Source of the DNA: Subtercola sp.
GTDB taxonomy: Bacteria > Actinomycetota > Actinomycetes > Actinomycetales > Microbacteriaceae
Direction of reading: 5' to 3'
NCBI GenBank assembly: GCA_025463765.1
Contig: JAODBC010000077.1
Coordinates: forward strand, 1 to 36,663
Length of the DNA: 36,663 nucleotides
In this document: in pieces, positions 29,201 to 36,465 of the stretch
Layout: every line of letters starts with the position of its first letter
How positions within the stretch are numbered: the first letter of the stretch is position 1
Notes under the pieces: model-generated
What the model saw: only the letters and a program-made list of their open reading frames with translations
What the model was told of the DNA's origin: nothing
Databases searched by the model: none
Made by a program: the position numbers and the translations under genes

Positions 29201-29666
29201 GTTCCCACACCCGTTGCTCTACCCCGGTATCGCCCCCTCGAACGACTACCCGGGCATCGTGCTCGAGTCGCTCATCGTCGCGATGGCCCTGGTGAGCTCG
29301 GAGGGGTCGCTCAGGCCGCTTCGTGCGTACCATGTGCTCATGGATCTCGGTGGCTCGTCGGCAGGCCAGCTCTCCCGCACGCTGGAGGGCTGGATTCGCG
29401 ACGGCCGGCTCAGCGCGCACGCGCCAGAGCCCGACGCGACTCGCGCCGGCCTGCCCACGCAGACGCTGGCGGGCCGCCAAGAGGCGCTACGGGTCTTTCT
29501 TGAAGAAGAGCGTGAAGAGTTCATCGATGAGATCGCGACGCAAGACATCAAGACCAGCGTGTACAACTACCCGGTGAGCTGGGAGATTCGCGACGACATC
29601 GTGCGTATTCTCGGCGACCTTCGTGACGGCGTGGTCGAGACCAAGGCCGCGAAGTCGGGTATCTGA
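26253..29666 (+). CDS. Tubulin/FtsZ-like GTPase-family protein (Tubulin_2-like)
   Basis: A 1137-residue cytoplasmic protein. The beginning, FLIIGVGGSGGKTLRGLRHA (residues 5-24), resembles the first nucleotide-binding loop of FtsZ/tubulin. VVSSIAGGSGAGQYLD (178-193) matches the tubulin signature [SAG]GGTG[SA]G with Ser for Thr. The remaining ~800 residues are mixed helical, with no domain I can name. The length agrees with 'tubulin-like' proteins of the family called FtsZl-1/Tubulin_2, which are found with vWA proteins. The start is very well marked: AGGAGG at 26242-26247, five bases before the ATG, which overlaps the vWA stop. GTP binding and polymerisation are inferred, not shown. Confidence 0.85.
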   Translation: MLRPFLIIGVGGSGGKTLRGLRHALELRLQQADWHQGLPDAWQLLHFDTPITQDGADYPQPFMPPQNYKGLVAGGGAYESVFGGIVHGKKIPTQVMNDVIRQLPDPKRVPVDVTKGAGQFRAVGRAVALSKLSDIAKSAQEAINKMSDAKALGQLRTLGDVLKAKSDGGITPNPTVIVVSSIAGGSGAGQYLDVIEAIKATAKTHPWAYQFFSLLYAPDVFDQVKGSGGIPSNALATVAETMNGFWTKNPSESTIELFKSKGLTPSYGGARDKVGGAYPFIIGRQNSKISFDNQGEVYSALATSISAWMTDDRVQGDIDEYATGNWTANVGANKLSDESRLMRPIDQSPPFSSLGFGRVTLGREKFLDYAAERFARSSIDRMLYWHAESDPSFKERTREEWIELKASWALAGFISAARLDEETEERNDVINALRDAPGQKTLQLDFEKDAFESASAPGSLDKAGGLDVSVWYERLTAEYNDKAERYLAKDTANRQVKLNEWLASEPDHIIHTVEQAVGEHGLPVTVELLNRVTRVVRSAAETLTAEADLRRNWIRQLPSYIHEELSRASNQASIRPEQEPVDLAVGRIGQAFEWESEARLRECASALLSELRRDFIEPLKSHLASSLVALQSRVAEPNHSDGRINEYEFWPRQDDTTVPRKYEPAPNERLLTSHVDYPHEFESLVSSAASGLKFGDAMPRIMNTILVGTTGDETVEPDRQWTLIRNTRSWKPIVTAEATHVVTSPQLPRFEFADQPEAYVDRARIWMLRQGTAFQSYITEDLRNYFDQLHVDPAEFKKRKDTFTEQLRAALGSSEPLVKLNPSLLSEVHGKSIGEGTRLVFSSIPFEDGTEMYEVTKHALVTQGVWDDTVSKGWFADAKVDGIEIFAMSGFPYQPFVMDSVMEPIARGWLAESNNINSRAAFWKWKRSRLLMESVPADPEVIESLLRGWYVAKALGQLTVDASDDARGPALGVWDADALEFASFPHPLLYPGIAPSNDYPGIVLESLIVAMALVSSEGSLRPLRAYHVLMDLGGSSAGQLSRTLEGWIRDGRLSAHAPEPDATRAGLPTQTLAGRQEALRVFLEEEREEFIDEIATQDIKTSVYNYPVSWEIRDDIVRILGDLRDGVVETKAAKSGI

Positions 29667-29701
29667 TGAAGTTCGTCACGGCGTCGGGAGCGGCGCGCTA
29701 A
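29666..29701 (+). CDS. 11-codon linker ORF between coupled genes
   Basis: An ATG overlapping the stop of the tubulin-like gene (TGATG) opens a frame of eleven codons (MKFVTASGAAR). Its stop overlaps the start of the next gene (TAATG). It could pass ribosomes from one large gene to the next; the peptide itself has no recognisable function. It may equally be chance. Confidence 0.35.
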   Translation: MKFVTASGAAR

Positions 29702-32700
29702 TGGCCAACAGGGGAGTGTGGGCAGAGGGTGCGGTCAGCATCATCCTCTTGCCAAGCGGCGAGCAGGGCAACAGCCTTGCGGCGCTCGCCGAGCAATGGG
29801 TGGGCCTTTCGCTGCTGGGCCCCGCGCTCTGGGTCGCACCCGAGCGGGTGAGCATGCTGCCCGACAGCCCGCCGAGCATCCGTGCGTGGGCTCTGGGTGT
29901 CGATGCGAATCGCGAGATTCAGCGCATCGACGTCGACCTGTTCGAGGCGCTCGCCCGCGAGCCGTTGACGCTCGTGCGGCTCGTGAAGGTGCGCTCGGCG
30001 TCGCCGAGTCGCGAACAGGATGCCCTGCAAGACGCCATCGCACAGACCGTGTCTGACTACATCACCCTCTCGCTGCCGTCGGTGAACCCCGACTACAGCC
30101 ACCTCAAGGCGCACACCGAGCTGCTCAAGGTGAACCTCATCTGTGCGCCCACCGAGTTTCAGCTGCGCCAGCGCGTGGAGTGGGCCGAGAACGACCAGGG
30201 CATCACTCTCGTGGCCTCGCCAGAAGACCGCTCGAGCCCCTGGGCGGGCGACGCCTTCGTGCGTGACAACGAGCGGTTCGTAGGCTTCACGCTCATGCAT
30301 ATCGCCACCGTGAGCGGCATCTGGAACGGCGTGCCGAATGGCTCGCTCGACACCTTCGAGCGCGAGGCCTCTGCCGCCAGCGGCATCTTCATGCCCCGCG
30401 TGTTCGTGAACGGCGTCGTGACCGACGGGCTCGCCCGCCGGGTCGCCGCGCAGGTGCTCGACCAGGCCGCAGACCCCTCGTCTGCGCTCATCGACCCCTC
30501 ACGCGGCGTGCCGGCCGAGGGCACGGCGGCGATTCCGGATGACCGCATCGACGACTACGTGACCGCCATGGTCGACTCGGCCTTCGAGCTCGACGACGCC
30601 AAGCTGAGTTATCACCGCCCCGTGGTCGACGTGAAGGTGCCGCGTGAGCGCATCAACCCGGCCCGCCAGTTCGCCATGTTCTTCGCCTTCGCGTTCGAGA
30701 AGCTGCGCTGGATGCCGCGCTGGTTCTTCACCTTCAACCGCTCGGGCGCTGCATCGGTCACGCACTCGCTCTTTCAGGGCGACGAGGGCAGGCTCGAGGT
30801 CGTGTCGGGTGACGAGTCGAAGGTCGACACCCGCGACAGGCTGCTGCTGCAGACCCGCGCCGCGGTGCTCGAGGCCGAATCGAAGGCGCAGGATGCCCTG
30901 CATTCGCCCGCGGCGGCGAGTGCCCTGCGCTCCACCCCCCGGCTCTGGACGGGCCTTCGCGAGCTCGTCTTCGGCTCGCTCGACGGCAGTGCCAACCTCG
31001 TCGACCGCGGATTCACCCCCATCGAAGACAAGATTCCCGTGTTCGGGCGCGTCAGCGATGTGCTGCCCGAGACGACCGACGAGTGGGTGTTTCCGGCCGA
31101 GACCGTGCCGGCCCCGCCCGGCTTTCCGGCGACGGTCAGCTCGGCGAACCTGCACGAGGGCGCAACCCTGCGCGACGACCTCACCGAAGCCATCCGCACC
31201 ACGCAGGCCGAGGCCGATGGGCTCGCCACGCGCTATGCGCACGCGCAGGGCGAGTACATCTCTGCCTCCAAGCGGTTCGAGACGCTGAAGCAGTACCTCA
31301 TCTCGAACGGTGCCATCAGTCTCAACGACGACGGCGAGATCGCCGCGCTCATCCCGCCGGTAGACGACGACGTGGTGGGGGGTTCTGGCGACGACCCCTA
31401 CGCGGGCATCCGGCCGTACCTGAACGAGTGCGTCGCGCTGCCGACCAAGCTCCAGTCACTCGAGCACACCGGAACCGACCTCGGTGACCAGCGCATTCGG
31501 GTCGAGGCGCAACTCGAGCAGTATCGCGCAGCGCTCGCCTCGTTCGAGACGTGGCTGGCACAGCGTGAGCGGTCGTTCCTGTGGAAGATGCTCAACCGCA
31601 TGAACTCCACGCGCGACCGCATTCGCACAGATCTTGCGTACTTCGAGCACCGCCTCACCTCGGTGACGCTGCCGGCGCCGGGCGCGCTGGTGCGGTTGCG
31701 GCAGGACTTTCACCTGCGGGTGCTCGTATCGACGATCATCATCGTGGCGCTCGGGGCGTTGCTGTTCTTCGTACCGCGCCTCTTCGGTTTCGTTCGCGAC
31801 TGGAGTCTGTACCCGGCCGACTGGATGATCGTGACGGGCGTCATCGTGGCTCTGGTGCTGTTCGTTTTCGCACTTCTGGCGGCCTACTATCGCGGTTGGT
31901 CGTCGTACGACAGAACCGTCAATCTGACGCTCGAAGACCTCAATCAACTCGCGGATGCGAGCGCGGCGGGCCGCTCGGAGCTGCATCGCCTGAACAGCCT
32001 CTACATTCAGGCGATGGATTGGCTCGAGCTGCTCGCGGTGTCGCTGTACACGCCGTGGACTGTCGACCGGGCCTGGCTCGAAGCGGGACTCGACGGCGGA
32101 GACAACCACTCGATGCCGTTCGCGATGCAGATCGCGCAGGCCTTCGAGGGCAACTCGGCCGAGTCGATCAGGCTGCAGCATTCGGCGGCGCACAGCCTCG
32201 TGCGGGTGGGCTGGCGGGCCGAGGCGTTCGAAGAGATGCTGTCGCAGATCGGTGCGCGCCTCGGGCTGTCGCCCGATCAGCTCGGGCTCGATGCGCTGGA
32301 CCACGACCTGCCGCACGCCTCGAACAACTCGCGGCGCATCGTGCGACAGAACATGACCGATGAGAACCTGCTGCTCGCTGTGGCCCGGGTGCGGCTGCGC
32401 GAACTGATCGCTGCGGTGCAGAGCGGAGCGCTCTACGAGGCGCGGCCGCATGTTCGCCGGCTCGTCTCCGACCCGCTGGCGGCGCTGCAGGCCGATGCGA
32501 CGGGCATCGAGCGGGCTTCGGCGGCCGACTCGTTCGGCGCATTCGACGCCCCGAGCGGCGTTAGTGGTGCCGGCGGCGCGGGTGGCGGTGGCGGTGCAGG
32601 TGGTGCTCGCGGCGGCAGCGGCACGGGCAGTGCGGGCGGCGCTGGCCGCGGGGGCTTCACGGGGCCGACGCTCGACTGGAGCGACTTTCTCACCGAGGCG

Positions 32701-33168
32701 CTCGGCGCAGAAGGCGACCCCGTCACTCCGCTCAGCGCCCTCGGCATCGCTCCCTTCGAACTGCAAGACGGCCACCACCACGAACCCGCGACGTACCTCG
32801 TACTGCCGCAACGGCTCGCGCGCGAGGTCAGGCACAAGCCCGGGCACGAACTGCACATCACGACCTACAGCGACGCTGTCGCGCGCCCGCTCGACGTCGT
32901 GATTCGCATCGACCTGGTCGGTCCGCTTCCGCTGAGCGCGGTGCACCTCTGGGGCGACAGTAAACGTCGCCACCCAGAGCTGGCCGAGGCGCTCGCCGCC
33001 GTGCAGGCCGGAATGGATGCCGGTTTCGACGCCGGCGGAGCCGGAGGCTCTGGCCGGGCATCCGTCGGCGCTCCCGCGCTCGCCCCGCGCTGCCCCCGCT
33101 GTGGCAAGACCACCTGCCCCGCCGCCGACCCCCGCTCGGGCGCCGCCTGCACCAACAGCGGCATCTGA
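29701..33168 (+). CDS. Large membrane protein with TM hairpin and C-terminal Cys cluster
   Basis: A 1155-residue protein of no family known to me, last gene of the operon. Residues 1-670 are soluble, with helical and coiled-coil character at ~485-660. Two transmembrane helices follow at ~672-692 and ~707-730, so both large ends should be cytoplasmic. Residues ~953-985 are a Gly-rich linker. The C-terminus has CPRCGKTTCPAADPRSGAAC (Cys-x2-Cys-x4-Cys-x10-Cys), which could bind zinc. ATG 29701 is chosen because it is coupled to the preceding stop; a GGGAG at 29686-29690 is ten bases away. Its position suggests a membrane platform for the tubulin-like and vWA proteins. Confidence 0.85.
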   Translation: MANRGVWAEGAVSIILLPSGEQGNSLAALAEQWVGLSLLGPALWVAPERVSMLPDSPPSIRAWALGVDANREIQRIDVDLFEALAREPLTLVRLVKVRSASPSREQDALQDAIAQTVSDYITLSLPSVNPDYSHLKAHTELLKVNLICAPTEFQLRQRVEWAENDQGITLVASPEDRSSPWAGDAFVRDNERFVGFTLMHIATVSGIWNGVPNGSLDTFEREASAASGIFMPRVFVNGVVTDGLARRVAAQVLDQAADPSSALIDPSRGVPAEGTAAIPDDRIDDYVTAMVDSAFELDDAKLSYHRPVVDVKVPRERINPARQFAMFFAFAFEKLRWMPRWFFTFNRSGAASVTHSLFQGDEGRLEVVSGDESKVDTRDRLLLQTRAAVLEAESKAQDALHSPAAASALRSTPRLWTGLRELVFGSLDGSANLVDRGFTPIEDKIPVFGRVSDVLPETTDEWVFPAETVPAPPGFPATVSSANLHEGATLRDDLTEAIRTTQAEADGLATRYAHAQGEYISASKRFETLKQYLISNGAISLNDDGEIAALIPPVDDDVVGGSGDDPYAGIRPYLNECVALPTKLQSLEHTGTDLGDQRIRVEAQLEQYRAALASFETWLAQRERSFLWKMLNRMNSTRDRIRTDLAYFEHRLTSVTLPAPGALVRLRQDFHLRVLVSTIIIVALGALLFFVPRLFGFVRDWSLYPADWMIVTGVIVALVLFVFALLAAYYRGWSSYDRTVNLTLEDLNQLADASAAGRSELHRLNSLYIQAMDWLELLAVSLYTPWTVDRAWLEAGLDGGDNHSMPFAMQIAQAFEGNSAESIRLQHSAAHSLVRVGWRAEAFEEMLSQIGARLGLSPDQLGLDALDHDLPHASNNSRRIVRQNMTDENLLLAVARVRLRELIAAVQSGALYEARPHVRRLVSDPLAALQADATGIERASAADSFGAFDAPSGVSGAGGAGGGGGAGGARGGSGTGSAGGAGRGGFTGPTLDWSDFLTEALGAEGDPVTPLSALGIAPFELQDGHHHEPATYLVLPQRLAREVRHKPGHELHITTYSDAVARPLDVVIRIDLVGPLPLSAVHLWGDSKRRHPELAEALAAVQAGMDAGFDAGGAGGSGRASVGAPALAPRCPRCGKTTCPAADPRSGAACTNSGI

Positions 33169-33231
33169 CCCGCGCCGCCCCGCGCCGCCCCGCCCTGGCG
33201 CGTCCCGTCCCGCGGATCTGTCAGCCTGCGG

Positions 33232-33281
33232 GGTTGCGCAAAAGCACCTTCGCGACCCTTTGACGGTGCTTTTGCGCAACC
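33232..33281. repeat. Perfect 17-bp-stem palindrome, possible operon terminator
   Basis: GGTTGCGCAAAAGCACC (33232-33248) and its exact reverse complement (33265-33281) enclose a 16-base loop. It lies 64 bases after the last gene of the tubulin-like operon, so it may end transcription. The right arm with two following bases also occurs inside lysG, which marks it as a dispersed palindromic repeat rather than a simple terminator. The stretch 33169-33220 before it holds GC-rich short repeats (ccgcgccgcc) and no gene. Confidence 0.88.
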
Positions 33282-33332
33282 TCTGAGCGCTCCGGCGCGA
33301 TACCGCCCCACGGGTCGCGACGACGGCACGTT

Positions 33333-33338
33333 TAGAAT
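33333..33338 (+). promoter_or_regulatory. Possible -10 box of the MOSC gene
   Basis: TAGAAT stands 31 bases upstream of the ATG, before the ribosome site GAGGGAAAGG. No -35 hexamer is evident. Confidence 0.45.
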
Positions 33339-33369
33339 CGAGGCAGACCTCCGAGGGAAAGGTGCCGCC

Positions 33370-33960
33370 ATGGCCGAACTGCTCGCCGCGTGCGTGGTGC
33401 ACGCACTGCTGCCCGACGCCGGCGCCCAGGGCGTGACCGCGATCGACAAACGGGCGGTCGATGGTGCCGTCAAGGTGCGAAAACTCGGCCTCTACGCCGA
33501 TGTGCAGGCGAGTCGTAAATACCACGGCGGCCCCGAGCAGGCCCTCTACGTCTACGCGCAAGAAGACGCCGAGTACTGGCAGAACGAACTCGGCCGCGAG
33601 CTGCCCGCCGGCTGGTTCGGCGAGAACCTGCGCGTCAGCGGCCTCGACATCAGCGGCGCCCGCGTGGGGGAGCGCTGGCAGATCGGCCCCACCGTGCTCG
33701 TCGAGGTCACCTCGCCGCGAACCCCATGCGCCACGTTCGCTCGCTGGGTGGGCGGGGCGGATGCCCGGGGCTGGGTCAAACGCTTCGCCGAAGCCCGGCG
33801 TACCGGCCTGTACCTGCGCGTGGTGAAGCAGGGCAGCATCGTCGCGGGTGACGACATCACGGTCATCCATTCGCCCGCCGACGCCCCCACCATCACCGAC
33901 GTCTTCGTAGGCGCCCCCGGTGCCACTGCCACACCCGCCACCGTCGCTGCCTTCGTGTGA
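33370..33960 (+). CDS. MOSC domain protein (YiiM-like)
   Basis: A 196-residue MOSC-domain protein. Features are DVQASRKYHGGPEQALYVYA (~44-63), GWFGENLRVSG (81-91) and the conserved cysteine in SPRTPCATFA (Cys120), which in this family is linked to the molybdenum cofactor or persulfide sulfur. YiiM-type members are stand-alone and some reduce N-hydroxylated compounds such as 6-hydroxylaminopurine. The start ATG has GAGGGAAAGG upstream. It is a single-gene unit, convergent with the DUF2252 gene across a 75-base gap. Confidence 0.9.
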   Translation: MAELLAACVVHALLPDAGAQGVTAIDKRAVDGAVKVRKLGLYADVQASRKYHGGPEQALYVYAQEDAEYWQNELGRELPAGWFGENLRVSGLDISGARVGERWQIGPTVLVEVTSPRTPCATFARWVGGADARGWVKRFAEARRTGLYLRVVKQGSIVAGDDITVIHSPADAPTITDVFVGAPGATATPATVAAFV

Positions 33961-34035
33961 TTCGGCTTGTCTCCACCCAGATCACAAGAAGTCCCTAAAG
34001 ATCGGCGTTTTCGAGGAGTTTTGTGACCTGAACGG

Positions 34036-35421
34036 TCAGAGCTGCGCGGATTCGAAGGCGTGATAGTCAGTGAGCGACTGGGTGGCGTAGGCGAGCGACC
34101 AGTCGACGACCGCCTGGTCGAACACGTCTGAGGTGCCCAGGTAGCCGGCGATGACGGCCGCGCCCTCACTCTGGGCGTGAGCGCGTGCGAGCAGGGTTCC
34201 GCACGCCGCCGAATACGTGATGAAGGGCGAGAGTTTCAGGGTCGACACGTCGATCGATCCTTTCATGTCGCGAAACTGACGCACGTAGAAGTCGCGCCCG
34301 CCATAGTTGAGGTACCCCAAGAACGAGTCCGAGACGGCCTGCAGAATGTGCTGGTTGGCTACGACGCGGCGGCCCTGCAGGGCATCCACCGCCGCGTTGT
34401 ACGGGTCGGCCCGCGGCTGAGAGTTCGGCCCCGGATGCTCGCCGCCGAACGATTGCAGCACCGAGACCTGCGCCTCTTTCACCTGCAGCACGAGCGCCTC
34501 ACCCTGCGGCCCGGTGAGGATGAGGATGTAACACCGCGTTCCCACGCTGCCCACGCCGACGACCCGCATGGCAATATCGGTGGGCGTGAACTGGTTCAGT
34601 AGTTGCACGATGTCAGACGGAACCGTTCGTTTGTACTGCTCGAACAACTCGAGTACGAGTTCTTCGGTCGCGTCGGGCACGTGCGTGAGCACCGGCGGAT
34701 CTTCGCGGATGAGCAGCCGGCCATCTTCTCCCCGTTCGGAGATCTTCTCGACGAACGCCTGTGATGTGCGCCGCCTGGCCTGCCGCGTCGCTTTGTCGAG
34801 CACCTTCTGCGCCGCAGAGTCGAGCGACGGGTCGGGTGTCTCGGTGTCGATGCGGAAGTAGTAGCGCTCGAGCACGCTGAGCTTCATCATGTCGTAGAGG
34901 CCCTCGCGGTAGGCCTTGGCGGCGGCTCGGGCGGCGAGCCGCACGTTGCCGTCAGTGAATTTGCTCTCGCGCGCACCGATCACCACACTGGCGACGAGGC
35001 GCTTCACATCCCACTCCCACGGGGCCACCGCGGCCTCGTCGAAGTCGTTGAGGTCGAACACCAGCGTGCGCTGCGGGCTCGCGAACAGCCCGAAGTTGCT
35101 CACGTGGGCGTCGCCGCAGCTCACCACGCGGATTCCCGTATTGGCCTCACGCCCGAGGTCGGCCGCCATGATTCCCGCCGTACCCCGGTAGAACGCGAAG
35201 GGGCTGCTGAGCATCCGCTCGTTGCGCAGCGGAATGAGTTCTTGCACGCGGCTCTCGGCCTGCAGGCTCAGGATGCCCAGGGGGTCTCTCTCGGCAGCGG
35301 GCGCGAAGTTCGCGTGCGCGCGCCTGGGCAGGTGCCGGCGCAGCTCCTTGCCGCGGGCGAACGCCTCGGCTTGCGAGACCCGGCCCTCGCGTTCGTCGAG
35401 GTTCCACTGGGAGATCGTCAT
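34036..35421 (-). CDS. DUF2252 family protein, kinase-like motifs
   Basis: A 461-residue protein of the DUF2252 family, function unknown. The start ATG 35421 gives MTISQWNLDEREG, with GAAGGAA about eight bases upstream; the open frame continues upstream into the tRNA and is not used. Residues ~95-150 contain FYRGTAGIMAADL and then CGDAHVSNFG and VFDLNDFDEA. The GDxHxxN plus DxxDFD pattern resembles the catalytic loop and metal site of aminoglycoside phosphotransferases and other kinase-like enzymes. A small-molecule or protein phosphotransferase activity is an inference from that pattern. It is transcribed alone, away from tRNA-Pro. Confidence 0.88.
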   Translation of the reverse strand: MTISQWNLDEREGRVSQAEAFARGKELRRHLPRRAHANFAPAAERDPLGILSLQAESRVQELIPLRNERMLSSPFAFYRGTAGIMAADLGREANTGIRVVSCGDAHVSNFGLFASPQRTLVFDLNDFDEAAVAPWEWDVKRLVASVVIGARESKFTDGNVRLAARAAAKAYREGLYDMMKLSVLERYYFRIDTETPDPSLDSAAQKVLDKATRQARRRTSQAFVEKISERGEDGRLLIREDPPVLTHVPDATEELVLELFEQYKRTVPSDIVQLLNQFTPTDIAMRVVGVGSVGTRCYILILTGPQGEALVLQVKEAQVSVLQSFGGEHPGPNSQPRADPYNAAVDALQGRRVVANQHILQAVSDSFLGYLNYGGRDFYVRQFRDMKGSIDVSTLKLSPFITYSAACGTLLARAHAQSEGAAVIAGYLGTSDVFDQAVVDWSLAYATQSLTDYHAFESAQL

Positions 35422-35542
35422 GGGTGCGGTTCCTTCGGTTCGTGCGGCGTCTGGGCCAGTCGGTGGCGCGGCGGCCGTGGCTGTAACGGTACCGGTTTCG
35501 CGGCTTGGGCGAAGTGGGGCTAATATAGACAAGTTGTCTCCA

Positions 35543-35618
<76 letters not shown>

Positions 35619-35619
<1 letters not shown>

Positions 35620-35657
35620 ACGCAAAATGGGTCGCCCTGGGCGGCCCATTTTGCGTT
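35619..35657 (+). terminator. Terminator hairpin after tRNA-Pro
   Basis: AACGCAAAATGGG and CCCATTTTGCGTT are perfect complements (13 bp) around a 13-base loop that can form an inner gccc/gggc helix. It begins at the last base of the tRNA CCA end. The A+T-rich middle of the stem is unusual for this genome; there is no U tract. Confidence 0.8.
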
Positions 35658-35820
35658 GCCGGGCTGGTGGGCGGCGGAGCTGTTCGTGACGTGGGGAGTA
35701 GTCGTTCCGGCGGTCGGCGGAATAGGGATCGGAACAGCTTTCGTTCTGACGGCCATCTTTGGCCACCCGAAGTGATGTGCGTTCGAATCCGTCGCTCGGC
35801 GTTACTCCAAAGCCGAGTGC

Positions 35821-36381
35821 TCACGTCGTTCCGCGGTCTGGTATCGCGGCCGTGGCGAAGTGGGCGATGGCGAGGATTTCTTCGGTCGAACCCCCGTCTC
35901 TGGCACATCCAGACATTCCCCGCATGACAGCCATCAGGAACGATGCCAGCTGGTCGGGCCGAACCGTCGCGGGGAGGTCGCCGTCGGTGATTCCTCGGGC
36001 GATCCGATCCATGAGGCGACCGTGTATGTTCTTGCGTTGCGCGGCCAGGCGAGGTTCGGTCAGCATGAGGCAGCCGAGAGGCGTCAGCGTGTCGGTGTGC
36101 GCGCGGGCGGTGTCGTCGAGCATGACGGCGATGGCCTCGCGAGCGGTCGGGCGGGCGGCGGCGGAGTCGATGGCCTCGCAGATGCGGCCGAAGTATAGCG
36201 CGGAGGCTTCATCGAACAGGGTGTCTTTATCGCCGAACGCCGCATACAGGCTCGGGGGAGTCACGCCCATGGCTTTCGTCAGCATCGCGATGGTGGTCTC
36301 TTCGTACCCCGCGCGCCAGAAAAGCTCGATAGCTGCCGCCAGCGCGGTGTCGCGGTCGAAGCTTCGAGGTCTGCCTGCCAT
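35821..36381 (-). CDS. TetR/AcrR-family transcriptional regulator
   Basis: A 186-residue repressor-type protein. The N-terminal helix-turn-helix is typical (FDRDTALAAAIELFWRAGYE, then TTIAMLTKAMGVTPPSLYAAFG, ~8-50, then DKDTLF). The C-terminal ligand domain (~80-180) is of the kind seen with oxidoreductase genes and contains two Cys (GCLM, SGCARD). It is divergent from a short-chain dehydrogenase, its probable target. The ATG has no ribosome site; TATAGT ends six bases before it, so the mRNA is probably leaderless. The 163-base gap on its 3' side (35658-35820) holds no gene I can support. Confidence 0.93.
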   Translation of the reverse strand: MAGRPRSFDRDTALAAAIELFWRAGYEETTIAMLTKAMGVTPPSLYAAFGDKDTLFDEASALYFGRICEAIDSAAARPTAREAIAVMLDDTARAHTDTLTPLGCLMLTEPRLAAQRKNIHGRLMDRIARGITDGDLPATVRPDQLASFLMAVMRGMSGCARDGGSTEEILAIAHFATAAIPDRGTT

Positions 36382-36465
36382 GGGCTCACTATATCGTAGC
36401 GACAGCTATGGACTGTGGTACGGTCGGATCACAATTCATCGTGATCGATATAGAAAGAGAATCTC
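36382..36465. promoter_or_regulatory. TetR-SDR divergent promoter/operator region
   Basis: An 84-base region with two inverted pairs. GATCAC (36427-36432) and GTGATC (36441-36446) form a palindrome with an eight-base centre, a good operator candidate. CTATATCG (36389-36396) and CGATATAG (36446-36453) place near-identical -10 type sequences in front of each gene. TAGC/GCTA around gaca (36397-36408) is a further small palindrome. Confidence 0.6.

Noticed and set aside
33979..34029. Inverted repeat agatcacaa / ttgtgacct between the MOSC and DUF2252 genes as a terminator
   Set aside because: The arms match at eight of nine positions but the loop is over 30 bases, so it is a weak hairpin at best.
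35658..35820. Possible tRNA remnant or attachment site (gttcgaatccg near 35780) downstream of tRNA-Pro
   Set aside because: The T-loop-like string has no pairing stem and no other tRNA parts around it. There is no integrase or direct copy of the tRNA 3' end in the window.
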